Shown in pieces: positions 24,974 to 35,471 of a stretch of DNA of 64,000 nucleotides. Below the pieces are notes generated by a model, which worked only from the letters and a program-made list of their open reading frames with translations, was not told the DNA's origin and searched no databases. How positions within the stretch are numbered: the stretch's first letter is position 1; every line of letters starts with the position of its first letter. This stretch comes from JBQTJJ01 sp052387235 (GTDB taxonomy: Bacteria > Actinomycetota > Acidimicrobiia > Acidimicrobiales > GCA-2861595): NCBI GenBank assembly GCA_052387235.1, contig JBQTJJ010000033.1:4197-68196 (forward strand). Reading direction: 5' to 3'. The translations under genes and the position numbers were made by a program.

Positions 24974-26214
24974 ATGACGGCCACCGACCAACGCGGCCGG
25001 CCCCGGGTGGCGGTCACCGGCCTCGGGGTGAAGACGCCGGCCGGCACCGACCTGGACCGGTTCTGGGCCACCCTGCTCGAGGCCCGGCCCACCGCCGCGC
25101 CCATCACCCGCTACGACGCCACGGCCCAGCCCGTCGGCTTCGCCTGCGAGGTGCGGGACTTCGACGCGGCCGCCTACCTGGGCCACAAGGAGGCCCGGCG
25201 CACCGACCGCGTCACCCAGCTCGGCTTCGCCGCCGCCACCGACGCGCTGGCCGACGCCGGCGACCTGGGCACCGACCCCGGCCGCTGCGGCGTGGTGGCC
25301 GGCACCGGCGTCGGCGGCCTCTGGACCCAGGAGGAGGAGGAGCGGGTCCTCTTCGAGCGGGGCCCCACCAGGGTCAGCCCGTTCCTGGTGCCCATGATGA
25401 TGGCCAACGCCACCGCCGCCTTCGTGGCCATGCGCCACGGCTGGAAGGGCCCCAACATCTGCATCGCCACCGCCTGCGCGGCCGGCACCCACGCCGTGGG
25501 CGAGGCGGCGCGCTTCATCCGCGACGGCTCGGCCGACGTGGTCCTGGCCGGCGGGGCCGAGGCCGCCATCACCCCCGTGGCCATGGCCGCCTTCGCCCGC
25601 ATGGGGGCCCTGAGCTCGCGCGCCGACGCCCCCGAGAGGGCCTCGCGCCCGTTCGACCCCGAGCGGGACGGCTTCGTGATGGGCGAGGGCGCGGCCTTCC
25701 TGGTGCTGGAGCGCTGGGACCGGGCCGTGGCCCGCGGCGCCCGCATCTACGGCGAGCTGCTGGGCTACGGGCGCAACTCCGACGCCCACCACATCACCGC
25801 TCCGTCCCCCGACGGCAGCGGCGCGGTGGCGTGCATGGAGCTGGCCCTCGAGGACGCCGGCATCGGCGCCGCCGACATCGGCCACGTGAACGCCCACGGC
25901 ACCTCCACGCCCCTCAACGACGCGGCCGAGGCCGAGGCCCTGGTGAAGGTGTTCGCCGGGTCGCCTCCGCCGGTCACGTCCACCAAGGGCGTCACCGGCC
26001 ACCTCATCGGTGCCGCCGGCGCGGTGGAGGCGGTGGCCTCGCTGCTCGCCATCCGGGACGGGGTGGTGCCGCCCACCGCCAACCACGAGCGCACCGACCC
26101 GGCCGTGACCCTCGACGTGGTGGCCGGCGAGCCCCGCTCCCTCACCGGGCCGGTGCTGTCGAACTCGTTCGGCTTCGGCGGCCACAACGCCACCCTGGTC
26201 CTCGCCGCCCCGGA

Positions 26215-26218
<4 letters not shown>
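24974..26218 (+). CDS. fabF: 3-oxoacyl-ACP synthase II (FabF)
   Basis: Elongating condensing enzyme, 414 residues, with the Cys-His-His site of KAS I/II: Cys in ATACAAGTHAVG, His in HVNAHGTSTPLND, His in VTGHLIGAAGAVEA. The C-terminal NSFGFGGHNATLV is also diagnostic. It lies 39 bp after acpP, with GGAGG upstream, and overlaps the carboxyltransferase start by GTGA. Confidence 0.95.
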
Positions 26219-27639
<1,421 letters not shown>

Positions 27640-27647
27640 GGAGAGCC

Positions 27648-28415
27648 ATGCTGCTCGACGGCAAGCGCCTGCTCATCACCGGTGTGCTCACCGAGTCGTC
27701 CATCGCCCATGCGGTGGCCAGGGTGGCCCAGGAGCAGGGGGCGGAGATCGTGCTCACCTCCTTCGGCCGGCCCATGAACCTCACCAGGCGTGCGGCCAGG
27801 CGCCTGCCGCGGCCGCCCGACGTGCTGGAGCTCGATGTCACCGACCCCGAGCACCTGGGCCGGCTGGCGGGCGAGCTGGAGCAGCGCTGGGACCGCCTCG
27901 ACGGCGTGGTGCACGCCATCGGCTTCGCGCCCGAGGCCTGCCTGGGGGGCGACTTCCTGCGGGCCGGCTGGGACGACGTGGCCACGGCCCTGCAGGTGTC
28001 CGCCTACTCCCTCAAGGCCCTCACCGAGGCCGCCCTGCCCCTGATGAAGGGAGCGGGCGGGTCGGTGGTGGCGCTCGACTTCGACGCCCGCCAGGCCTGG
28101 CCCGGCTACGACTGGATGGGCGTGGCCAAGGCCGCCCTGGAGTCCACGGCCCGCTACCTGGCCCGCGACCTCGGGCCCCTCGGCATCCGCGTGAACCTGG
28201 TCTGCGCCGGCCCCATCCGCACGGTGGCGGCCCGCTCCATCCCCGGCTTCGCCGCCTTCGAGGACGCGTGGGCGGCCCGCGCCCCCCTCGGCTGGGACGT
28301 CGGCGACGCCGAGCCCGTGGCCCGGGCCTGCGCCGCCCTGCTGTCCGACTGGTTCCCCGCCACCACCGGCGAGATGGTCCACGTGGACGGCGGCTACCAC
28401 GCCATGGGCGCGTGA
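27648..28415 (+). CDS. fabI: Enoyl-ACP reductase FabI/InhA type
   Basis: Last enzyme of the elongation cycle, NADH-dependent, 255 residues. FabI features: LLITGVLTESSIAHAVARVAQEQGAE at the N-terminus (extended glycine motif), HAIGFAP, and the catalytic Tyr-x6-Lys in YDWMGVAKAALES. The C-terminal TGEMVHVDGGYHAMG is typical. An AAGGAGA site precedes ATG 27648. With fabZ, fabG and fabF, the cluster encodes a full cycle. Confidence 0.93.
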   Translation: MLLDGKRLLITGVLTESSIAHAVARVAQEQGAEIVLTSFGRPMNLTRRAARRLPRPPDVLELDVTDPEHLGRLAGELEQRWDRLDGVVHAIGFAPEACLGGDFLRAGWDDVATALQVSAYSLKALTEAALPLMKGAGGSVVALDFDARQAWPGYDWMGVAKAALESTARYLARDLGPLGIRVNLVCAGPIRTVAARSIPGFAAFEDAWAARAPLGWDVGDAEPVARACAALLSDWFPATTGEMVHVDGGYHAMGA

Positions 28416-28450
28416 GGTCGGTCCCGCCCCGCCGCCTCCAGCGACGCCGG

Positions 28451-28456
28451 TAGCAT
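28451..28456 (+). promoter_or_regulatory. Leaderless -10 box for the GtrA-like gene
   Basis: TAGCAT, 6 nt, then GTG at 28463. This separates it transcriptionally from the fab operon 47 bp upstream. Confidence 0.5.
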
Positions 28457-28462
28457 CGGGCA

Positions 28463-28957
28463 GTGGTCGCCGCCCTCGACTCCCTGTTGGCGCGTTCGCG
28501 TACGCCGGGCGGGAAGAAGGCGGTGCGCTACATGGCCGTCTCGGTCGTCACCGTGGCCGTGAGCCAGGTGGCGCTCTTCGGGTTCTACGTGGGCCTGCAC
28601 TGGACGGCCCGGTCCTCCAACATCGCCGCCTGCGTGATCGGCGGCATCCCGTCGTACTACCTCAACCGGCGGTGGACATGGGGGAAGAAGGGCCCCTCCC
28701 ACCTCCTCAAGGAGGTGCTGCCCTTCTGGGGGCTGGCCTTCCTCGGCCTGGCCTTCTCCACCTGGGCCGCCGACTTCGCCGAGAGCTGGGCCCACGACGT
28801 GACCTCCAGCCGCCTGACCCAGGCCATGATCATCAACACCGCCGTGATCGCCGCCTTCGGCGTGCTGTGGGTGGCGAAGTTCTTCATCTTCAACAAGGTG
28901 CTGTTCGTGCAGGACGAGGACCTGCGGGCCGCCCTGGCCGACGAGATCGTCGCCTAG
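28463..28957 (+). CDS. GtrA-like membrane protein
   Basis: 164 residues with four predicted membrane segments and the GtrA-family pattern: a first helix after KKAVRYMAVSVVTVAVSQ, the SYYLNRRWTWGKKG motif between helices 2 and 3, and a C-terminal KFFIFNKVLF. GtrA-type proteins are thought to help move polyprenyl-linked sugars across the membrane. No glycosyltransferase gene is adjacent, so the substrate is unknown. Confidence 0.82.
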   Translation: MVAALDSLLARSRTPGGKKAVRYMAVSVVTVAVSQVALFGFYVGLHWTARSSNIAACVIGGIPSYYLNRRWTWGKKGPSHLLKEVLPFWGLAFLGLAFSTWAADFAESWAHDVTSSRLTQAMIINTAVIAAFGVLWVAKFFIFNKVLFVQDEDLRAALADEIVA

Positions 28958-29111
28958 CCGGGCGCCTGGGGCGGTTGCCGTCCCGGGTCGTGGGGAAGGA
29001 ACGCGGACGCGTCCTTTTCCCGCACCGCTGCGGCCGTGCACCGGGGGTCACAGCTGCTGCTCCTCCCTCGCGCCCGGAAGCGGCCGAGCGGCTCAGAGCA
29101 GAGGAGTGATC

Positions 29112-29696
29112 ATGGCTGACAAGAACGGCTTCTGGACCAGCACCAGCGGCGTGGCCACCGGCCTGGCAGGAACCCTCACCGGCATCGTGGGGATCGCGAC
29201 CCTCGCCAGCCAGATGGGCTGGATCGGCGACGACGGTGGCGGCACCACCCCCGACTCGACCGGGGCGGACGCCGGCTCGTCGTCCGCCACCACCGCGACG
29301 GCGGCGGGCGGGGACGGGCCGAGCGGGCTCGGGGACCGCACCAGCTCGTCGTCCCGGGCCGGCCGGAGCGACGCCGCCGCCGCTCCCTCCTACACGGTGG
29401 AGCCGTCCGCCGTCAGCTTCCAGGCGCTCGGCGGCCGCACCGCCACCGTGACGCTGCGCAACACCGGCACCGTGGACCTCGACGTGGAGGAGATCAGCGT
29501 GGACGGGGACGATGCCGGGCAGTTCTCGGTCGAGGCGCCGGCGTGCACGTCGGCCAGCCTGGGCCCCGGCCGCAGCTGCACCGTCGAGGTGTCGTTCACC
29601 CCGGAGGGGAGCAGGGCCGAGGCGGTGCTGGTGGTCGAGGCCGACGGCGCCCCGGCCCGGGAGGTGGCGCTGTCCGGGCCGTCGTCGCTGCTGTGA
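29112..29696 (+). CDS. Secreted/anchored protein with an ASH-like Ig domain
   Basis: 194 residues. One hydrophobic segment (GVATGLAGTLTGIVGIATLASQM, about 12-34) is followed by a Gly/Ser/Thr/Ala-rich linker and a C-terminal Ig-like domain (about 95-190) of the ASH or choice-of-anchor D type: VSFQALGGRTATVTLRNTG, DLDVEEISV, FSVEAPACTSASLGPGRSCTV. The two cysteines in the last strand region could form a disulfide outside the cell. ATG 29112 has GAGGAG 5 nt upstream. The function is unknown. Confidence 0.72.
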   Translation: MADKNGFWTSTSGVATGLAGTLTGIVGIATLASQMGWIGDDGGGTTPDSTGADAGSSSATTATAAGGDGPSGLGDRTSSSSRAGRSDAAAAPSYTVEPSAVSFQALGGRTATVTLRNTGTVDLDVEEISVDGDDAGQFSVEAPACTSASLGPGRSCTVEVSFTPEGSRAEAVLVVEADGAPAREVALSGPSSLL

Positions 29697-29722
29697 GCCG
29701 GCAGGAGCGGGTTGCTCCCATG

Positions 29723-29757
29723 GGGCCGGCCGCCGGCGCGGCTGCTGCCGCCGGCCC
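29723..29757. terminator. GC hairpin after the ASH-domain gene
   Basis: GGGCCGGC and GCCGGCCC arms (8 bp) with a 19-nt internal segment, 26 bp after the stop. No T run, so it is a low-confidence terminator. Confidence 0.25.
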
Positions 29758-29777
29758 GGATACGACAGACTCCAGGG

Positions 29778-30710
29778 GTGGCCAACCCGCTCGGTCGCCT
29801 GTCGCTGATCGTGAACCCGCGCGCCGGCGGGCGCCGGTCGAGGGCCGCGCTCCAAGCCGTGGTGCGGGCCCTGCAGGCACAGGGCCTGGAGCACGACGTG
29901 TGGCTCACCGAGAGCCCGGGCCACGCCGGCGCCATCGCCCGCCGGCGCCTGCTGGAGGGCGGGCGGTTCCTGGTGGCGGTGGGCGGGGACGGCACCGTCC
30001 ACGAGGTGGTGAACGGGATGCTCGAGGGCGCCGGCGCCGTCCCGGAGGGCGACCGGCCCGTGCTCGGTGTGGTGGCGGCGGGATCGGGGTGCGACTACAT
30101 CCGGACCTTCGGCCTCCCGGCCGAGCCGGCCGCGGCCGCGGCCCGGCTGGCAGGCTCGGCGGTGGTGCCGGTGGACGTGGCCCGCGTCGGCTACGTCGAC
30201 CGGGACGGCCAGCCGGCCTCCCGACACTTCGTCAACATCGCCGAGGCCGGGCTGGGCGGGTCGACGGCGCGGCGGGCCGCCGGGCTGCCCCGGTCCCTCG
30301 GCCAGAGCCGGTACCTGGTTGCCTTCTGGGCCGTGCTCCCGTCCTACCGGGCCGGCGACGCCCGCATCGAGGTGGACGGCGAGGCGGCCTACGAGGGCCG
30401 GGCCGTGAACGTGGTGATCGCCAACTGCCGGTACTTCGGCGGGGGCATGCACGTCAGCCCGCGGTCGGAGCCGGGCGACGGGACGCTCGAGCTGCTCGTC
30501 TTCAACGGCCGCAAGACCGACTCGTTCACGATGCTGCCCAGGGTCTACCGGGGCCGGCACCTGCCCCACCGCAACATCGTGGAGCTGCGGGGCCGGCGGT
30601 TCGTGGTGGCGGGGGAGCGTCCGCTGGAGGTGGAGGCCGACGGCGAGGTGCTGGGGACCGGCCCGCTCACCGTCGAGGTCGTGCCCGCCGCCCTCTCCCT
30701 CAAGGTCTGA
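29778..30710 (+). CDS. Diacylglycerol/lipid kinase (DagK_cat, YegS/DgkB type)
   Basis: 310-residue lipid kinase. N-terminal catalytic domain with IVNPRAGG, the ATP-binding GGDGTVHEVVNG and the GTGND-like motif changed to GSGCDYIRTFG. C-terminal beta domain with NVVIANCRYFGGGMHVSP and a final EADGEVLGTGPLTVEVVP. It phosphorylates diacylglycerol or related lipids, or makes part of a glycolipid; which one is not clear. The GTG at 29778 is the start that places NPRAGG at residue 14. Confidence 0.87.
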   Translation: MANPLGRLSLIVNPRAGGRRSRAALQAVVRALQAQGLEHDVWLTESPGHAGAIARRRLLEGGRFLVAVGGDGTVHEVVNGMLEGAGAVPEGDRPVLGVVAAGSGCDYIRTFGLPAEPAAAAARLAGSAVVPVDVARVGYVDRDGQPASRHFVNIAEAGLGGSTARRAAGLPRSLGQSRYLVAFWAVLPSYRAGDARIEVDGEAAYEGRAVNVVIANCRYFGGGMHVSPRSEPGDGTLELLVFNGRKTDSFTMLPRVYRGRHLPHRNIVELRGRRFVVAGERPLEVEADGEVLGTGPLTVEVVPAALSLKV

Positions 30711-30777
30711 GCGCGGTGTCTGCGGGGGTTGGAACGATCATCGACGGTATGGCCCGAAACGAGCATGGAGGTGCCCT

Positions 30778-31038
30778 GTGAAGTGCCCCGTTGACAGCGC
30801 GACGCTGCTCATCTCCGAGCGCCAAGGCGTGGAGATCGACTACTGCCCCGAGTGCCGCGGTGTGTGGCTCGACCGCGGCGAGCTCGACAAGCTCCTCCGC
30901 CAGGCCGACGACGGCTGGGACGACGATCCCAGGTCACGACACCAGCCGGAGCAACGCCGCGACCATGATCGCCACGACGCCTCTCCACCCAGGAAGAAGA
31001 AGAAGGGGTGGCTGAGCGACATGTTCGAGCTCGACTGA
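30778..31038 (+). CDS. TFIIB-type zinc-ribbon protein
   Basis: 86 residues. The zinc knuckles are CP.D near the N-terminus and YCPECRGVWLDRGELDKLL, the zf-TFIIB family pattern with its C-x2-C...C-x2-C site (first pair degenerate, Cys plus Asp). A charged linker and a basic RKKKKGWLSDMFELD tail follow. The function is unknown. GTG 30778 has GGAGGTG 4 nt upstream. Confidence 0.82.
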   Translation: MKCPVDSATLLISERQGVEIDYCPECRGVWLDRGELDKLLRQADDGWDDDPRSRHQPEQRRDHDRHDASPPRKKKKGWLSDMFELD

Positions 31039-31098
31039 CCGCGTCCGCTCCACGGGGCGCCGATCGCCGCCACCAGCCGGCGGGCGGGCCCGGCGCGG

Positions 31099-31104
31099 GA
31101 TACT
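31099..31104 (+). promoter_or_regulatory. Leaderless -10 box for the Nfu-N/HEAT gene
   Basis: GATACT, 6 nt, then GTG at 31111. Confidence 0.4.
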
Positions 31105-31110
31105 GGCCCG

Positions 31111-32223
31111 GTGGACGCGCGCCGCCGGATCGTGGAGCGGGGGCTGGTGGCGGATGCCGTCTCGCTGCTCGCCGACCGGGCCCTGGGGGCGCTGCCCCTC
31201 GAGGCCCTGGGGCCCACCAAGGCGCTGCTGAAGCGGTACTTCTCGGTCGCCGGCTGGGGGCCGGGAGACGACGACGCCCTGGCCGCCGCCGTGGGCCCGG
31301 GAGAGGGGTGGTGGCGCGAGCCGCTGGCCGGCGACCTGGCCCTGGTCTTCGGGTGGGAGGGCGGCCGGTTCCGGCTGGCGGCCGAGGGGACCGGGGAGGC
31401 GCCACCGGGACCACGGGCGCCGGCGACCTCGGCCCTGGCGGCCTCGTTCGAGGGGCCCATCGTGCCCGAGGCCACGCCCAACCCCCGGACCCTGGTGTTC
31501 CGCACCGGCGCCATGGCAGAGGGCGAGAGCCGCGAGTTCCGCTCGGGCGAGGAGGCGGGCGACCCAAGGGTGCGCCGGCTGCTGGACGCCTTCCCGGACC
31601 TGTCGACGGTGCTGGTGGCCCGGGACTTCGTGGCCCTCACGCTGCGCCACCCCGACCGCTGGGAGGCGCTGCTGGGCCCGGTCCTGGAGGTGGTGACGGA
31701 GGAGTTCGCCGGCGCCGGGGAGCCGGTGGCCGGGCCCGACGCCGTCGCGGGCCCGGATGTGCGGGCCGGCGGCGCCGGCGGCTCGCACGAGGGTCGCGAC
31801 CGCCAGACCAGGCTGGACCGGGCCTGGGCCGAGCTGCGCCGGCTGCGGCCCGGGCTGGAGGCCGACCTGGCCGTGCTCCTCGAGGCCGCGTCCGGCCCGG
31901 ACGCGGCCCGCCGTCAGGTTGCCGCCGGCCTGCTGGGCGAGGCCCGGCCCGAGGCCGCCCTGGCGGCGTGGACGGCGCTGGTGGGCGACGCCAGCCGGCT
32001 GGTGCGCCGGGCGGCCGTCGACGCGGTGGTGGACGCCGGCCGCCCCGAGCTGCGCCCCCTGCTGGAGCGGGCTCTGGCCGACGGCGACGCCTGGGTCCGC
32101 TGGAAGGCGCTGCGGGGCCTGCACGAGCTGGGGCCGGAGCCCAGCCGTCCCGCCATCCAGGCCCGCCTCGACGACCCCGACTTCCGGGTCCGCCTGGAGG
32201 CCGAGGCCGCCCTCCGCTCCTGA
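31111..32223 (+). CDS. Nfu N-terminal domain plus HEAT-repeat protein
   Basis: 370 residues. The first 100 are unrecognised. The middle (about 117-200) is an Nfu N-terminal domain: EATPNPRTLVFRTG, then FPDLSTVLVARDFVALTLRH. It lacks the C-terminal CxxC domain that carries Fe-S clusters in Nfu. The last 120 residues are HEAT repeats (VAAGLLGEARPEAALAAW, LVRRAAVDAVVDAG, WVRWKALRGLHELG, FRVRLEAEAAL). The combination recalls the CvfC-type family of Firmicutes; no enzymatic site is visible, so a protein-binding or Fe-S-related scaffold is inferred. Confidence 0.72.
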   Translation: MDARRRIVERGLVADAVSLLADRALGALPLEALGPTKALLKRYFSVAGWGPGDDDALAAAVGPGEGWWREPLAGDLALVFGWEGGRFRLAAEGTGEAPPGPRAPATSALAASFEGPIVPEATPNPRTLVFRTGAMAEGESREFRSGEEAGDPRVRRLLDAFPDLSTVLVARDFVALTLRHPDRWEALLGPVLEVVTEEFAGAGEPVAGPDAVAGPDVRAGGAGGSHEGRDRQTRLDRAWAELRRLRPGLEADLAVLLEAASGPDAARRQVAAGLLGEARPEAALAAWTALVGDASRLVRRAAVDAVVDAGRPELRPLLERALADGDAWVRWKALRGLHELGPEPSRPAIQARLDDPDFRVRLEAEAALRS

Positions 32224-32376
32224 CCCGGCCGGGCCCGCCGTCGGGGGGGCGGAACGTGCCACCGGGTGGTTGCAGAGCCGGCAGGGGCGGCCGGCCCACC
32301 GGCGCCGGCCGGGCGCGGCACGGGGCGCCGGGAGGAACAGGATCGCTTCGGCCCGTCCGTGGGTAGGACGCAGCCT

Positions 32377-33015
32377 GTGCGCCCGAACCTGCCGGCCGTC
32401 GACGTCGTCGCGGCCGCCACCGTCTCCCCGCTGACGCTGCCGCCCGTCACCCGGGTGGCCTTCCGGGCCGCCCTGGCCCGGGAGCTGTCGCGGCGGAGCC
32501 GGGCCGTGCTTGGCGCCGTCCTCGCCACCGTCCTCGCCGCCGCCCTCCTCGTCGCCAACCGGACGCCGGCGGCGAGGGCGGAGTCGATCCGGGCCAAGGC
32601 CGTGGCCCCCTCGCCGGTCCCCTCGCCGGCGCCCGCCCCGGCCACGCCCGCCCACCGCTACGGCGCCCTGGCCCGGCAGGCCGCCGCCACCTGCCCGGGG
32701 CTGCCCGCCGGCGTCCTCTACGCCATCGCCCAGACCGAGACCCGCCACGGGGTCGACACCGCCGTGTCCACCGCCGGCGCCGTCGGTCCCATGCAGTTCC
32801 TCCCGGCCACCTGGAAGGCCTACGCCATCGACGGCGACGGCGACGGGAGGGCCCTGATGGGCAGCCCGGCCGACGCCGTCCACACCGCCGCCAACCACCT
32901 GTGCGCCAACGGCGGCGCCGACCCCCGCCGGCTCCGGGACGCCATCTGGAACTACAACCACTCCGACGCCTACGTCGACGAGGTGCTGCGGATCGCGGGC
33001 TCCTACTCGCCGTGA
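32377..33015 (+). CDS. Lytic transglycosylase-like cell-wall enzyme
   Basis: 212 residues with an N-terminal membrane segment (LGAVLATVLAAALLVAN), a Pro/Ala-rich linker and a C-terminal SLT-type domain. The catalytic Glu is in YAIAQTETRHG, followed by STAGAVGPMQFLPATWKAY and AVHTAANHLC and ending IWNYNHSDAYVDEVL. It cleaves peptidoglycan glycan strands outside the cell. The start is uncertain: GTG 32377 is preferred over further upstream codons because it keeps a normal signal-anchor length. Confidence 0.83.
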   Translation: MRPNLPAVDVVAAATVSPLTLPPVTRVAFRAALARELSRRSRAVLGAVLATVLAAALLVANRTPAARAESIRAKAVAPSPVPSPAPAPATPAHRYGALARQAAATCPGLPAGVLYAIAQTETRHGVDTAVSTAGAVGPMQFLPATWKAYAIDGDGDGRALMGSPADAVHTAANHLCANGGADPRRLRDAIWNYNHSDAYVDEVLRIAGSYSP

Positions 33016-33042
33016 CCCGCGCGGTCGGCGGGGCGGGGAGGG

Positions 33043-34518
33043 TCAGGCCCCGCGCCGGCGCCGGCCGCCCCACGCGCCGGCCACGGCGCCGGCCGCCAGT
33101 GCCAGCACCGGGAGGTCGCCGGAGCGGGTGTAGAGCGTGCGGCCGGTGCGCAGGGTCGCGGTGGTGTGGAGCACGGCCCGGGCGCCCAGGGTGGAGCGGG
33201 CCCGCACCCGGCCCCGGTTGTCGATGACGGCGCTGTAGCCGGTGGGTGCGGCCTGGAGCAGGTCGCGCCCGCTCTCGATGGCCCGCAGGCGGGCCGTGGC
33301 CACCTGCTGGCTGGGCACCTGGCTCGTGCTGTAGGAGGCGGCGTTGGTGGGCACCAGGAGCAGGTCGCCCCCGGCCCGCACCGCGGCCCGCGCCCGGCCC
33401 GCGAAGAACACCTCGTACGACACCATCACGCCGAAGTCGCCGGCCGGCGTGCGCACCAGGCCCGGGCCCCGCCCCGGGATGGCGTCGCGCGGCACCTCCG
33501 ACAGGTCGGCGAAGCGGTCGAAGAAGCGCCGGCCCGGGACGTACTCGCCGAACGGGACCCGGTGCACCTTCTCGAAGCGGTCCACGATGGCGCCGTCCGG
33601 GCCCCATGCCACCGCCGCGTTCCGGAAGCGGTCGGCGCCGGCCCCCTCGACCACGCCGGCGACCAGGGTGGCGCCGGCGGCCCGGGCCACCTCCGCCACC
33701 TGCGACCCCTCGGACGTCCGGGCCACCGGGCCCTCCACGTCGATGACGTCCTCGGGCCAGACCACCAGGTCCACCGGCCCCTGCACACCGGCGCTGGCGG
33801 CCAGGTGGCGCTCGAAGACCTCGTCCGATCCGCCGTCGACCGCCCTGAACCCGCGCGGGCCGCCGCCCTGGACCAGCGCGGCCCGCAGCGGCTCCCCGCC
33901 CCCGCCGTCGGGCGCCGCCGCCCCCCCGGCCACGCCCGCGATGGCCAGGGCCAGGGCCCCGCCCGCAGCGAGCCACCGCCGGCCCGCCGCCGCCGCCACG
34001 CCCCCGCCCAGCAGCGCCACCAGCGCCAGCACGAGCAGCGGCCCGCCCACCCGCGCCGTGCCGGCCAGCGGGCCCCCGGCCTGGCCCAGGGCCAGCCCCG
34101 CCATGGGCAGGCCCCCGAACGGCACGGCGCCCCGCGCCGCCTCTGCGATCACCAGGGCCCCGGGCAGCGCCGCCTGCCCCCGGCGACCGGGCGGCGTGGC
34201 CGCGGCCGCCGCCATGACGAACAGCGTCTCCAGCACCACCACCAGGACGGCGCCGGGCCGGCTGAACTCGCCCATCCACCACAGCCCCACGCCGAAGAAG
34301 CCGGACCCCCACGCCGCGCCCACCGCCGCCCGGCCCCTCGCCGCCCGGCCCGCCAGCAGCGCCGACAGCCCGGCCACGCCGGCGATCCCGAGCGGCCACC
34401 ATCCCCACGGTGGCAGCGAGAACGCCGCCACCAGCCCGGCCAGCACCGCCGCCCCCGTCCGCCCGCGGCGCGAGAGCCCGCCGCCGGCCGGCGGCGTGCC
34501 GGGTATCGGCTCGGTCAA
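33043..34518 (-). CDS. lnt: Apolipoprotein N-acyltransferase-like protein with Ser in place of catalytic Cys
   Basis: 491 residues: about six N-terminal membrane segments, then a nitrilase-type extracytoplasmic domain (about 220-450), then a last membrane helix. Lnt adds the third acyl chain to lipoproteins. The Glu (LVVWPEDVIDVE) and Lys (FEKVHRVPFGEYVP) of the Glu-Lys-Cys triad are present, but the Cys position in the usual CYE motif is Ser (GVMVSYEVFF; codon TCG on the minus strand, about 33415). Activity is therefore doubtful, or serine based. TTG 34518 overlaps the stop of the polymerase gene. Confidence 0.85.
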   Translation of the reverse strand: MTEPIPGTPPAGGGLSRRGRTGAAVLAGLVAAFSLPPWGWWPLGIAGVAGLSALLAGRAARGRAAVGAAWGSGFFGVGLWWMGEFSRPGAVLVVVLETLFVMAAAAATPPGRRGQAALPGALVIAEAARGAVPFGGLPMAGLALGQAGGPLAGTARVGGPLLVLALVALLGGGVAAAAGRRWLAAGGALALAIAGVAGGAAAPDGGGGEPLRAALVQGGGPRGFRAVDGGSDEVFERHLAASAGVQGPVDLVVWPEDVIDVEGPVARTSEGSQVAEVARAAGATLVAGVVEGAGADRFRNAAVAWGPDGAIVDRFEKVHRVPFGEYVPGRRFFDRFADLSEVPRDAIPGRGPGLVRTPAGDFGVMVSYEVFFAGRARAAVRAGGDLLLVPTNAASYSTSQVPSQQVATARLRAIESGRDLLQAAPTGYSAVIDNRGRVRARSTLGARAVLHTTATLRTGRTLYTRSGDLPVLALAAGAVAGAWGGRRRRGA

Positions 34519-35447
34519 GCGAGGCGGGGCAGCGATTGCTCGAGCTCGTCGAGCGGGGCGAACAGGTCGCCGTGCTCCGCCACCCGGGCCGCGACGGCGC
34601 CGGCGTCGAACACGAGCCGGTCCGGATCACCCGACTCGGCCGTGGCCGCCACCTCGTCCCACGTCACCGGCGTGGAGACGGTGGGCCGGGGCCGGGCCCG
34701 CAGCGAGTAGACGCACACGGTGGTCTTGTGCCGGTCGTTCTGGCTCCAGTCGATGAACACCTTGCCGCCGCGCAGCTCCTTCTTCATGCTCGACACCACC
34801 AGGTCCGGCGACTGGCGCTCCAGCAGCTGGGCCACGGTGAGGGCGAAGTCCTTGGTGCCGCCCTCGTAGGTGACGGGCGTGTTGAGCGGCGCGTAGAGCT
34901 GGAGGCCCTTGGAGCCCGACGTCTTCGCCATGCTCTCGAGGCCGAGCTGCTCGAACAGCTCGCGGATGCGCAGCGCCACCCGGCAGCACTCCACCACGGT
35001 GGCCGGCGGCCCCGGGTCGAGGTCGAACACGACCATGGTGGGCTGCTCGATCCTGGCGGCCCGGGACAGCGACGTGTGCAGCTCGAGCGCCGCCAGGTTG
35101 GCCACCCACACCAGGCCGGGCAGGTCGTCGATCACGCAGTACGACACCGTGTCCTGGTTGCGCCCGCTCCGGATGGGCGCCACCTGCACCCAGTCGGGCC
35201 GATGCTTGGGGCAGCGCTTCTCGTAGAAGAACTGGCCGTCCACGCCGTCGGGGTAGCGCTTGAGGGTGAGGGGCCGGCCCCGCAGGTGTGCGACGAGGGC
35301 CGGCGCCACCTGGCGGTAGTAGTCGATCACCTGGCCCTTGGTGAAGCCGACCTCGGGGTAGAGGACCTTGTCGAGGTTGGACAGCCCGAGCCGGCGGCCC
35401 TCGACCTCGACGGTGAGCGTGGTCGACTGGGCCGGCCGCTCAGGCAC
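34515..35447 (-). CDS. LigD-type polymerase (NHEJ primase-polymerase)
   Basis: 310-residue archaeo-eukaryotic primase-fold polymerase, the POL domain of LigD as a separate protein. It fills or extends ends during non-homologous end joining. Motifs: LSNLDKVLYPE near the N-terminus, FFYEKRCPKH, the metal-binding DLDPGP and the third catalytic Asp in FIDWSQN, with KTSGSKGLQLY between them. Minus strand, after ku by 24 bp; together with ku and the ligase it makes a three-gene NHEJ set. Confidence 0.92.
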   Translation of the reverse strand: MPERPAQSTTLTVEVEGRRLGLSNLDKVLYPEVGFTKGQVIDYYRQVAPALVAHLRGRPLTLKRYPDGVDGQFFYEKRCPKHRPDWVQVAPIRSGRNQDTVSYCVIDDLPGLVWVANLAALELHTSLSRAARIEQPTMVVFDLDPGPPATVVECCRVALRIRELFEQLGLESMAKTSGSKGLQLYAPLNTPVTYEGGTKDFALTVAQLLERQSPDLVVSSMKKELRGGKVFIDWSQNDRHKTTVCVYSLRARPRPTVSTPVTWDEVAATAESGDPDRLVFDAGAVAARVAEHGDLFAPLDELEQSLPRLA

Positions 35448-35471
35448 GAGCGGCGGCCACCGGCCGGAGCG

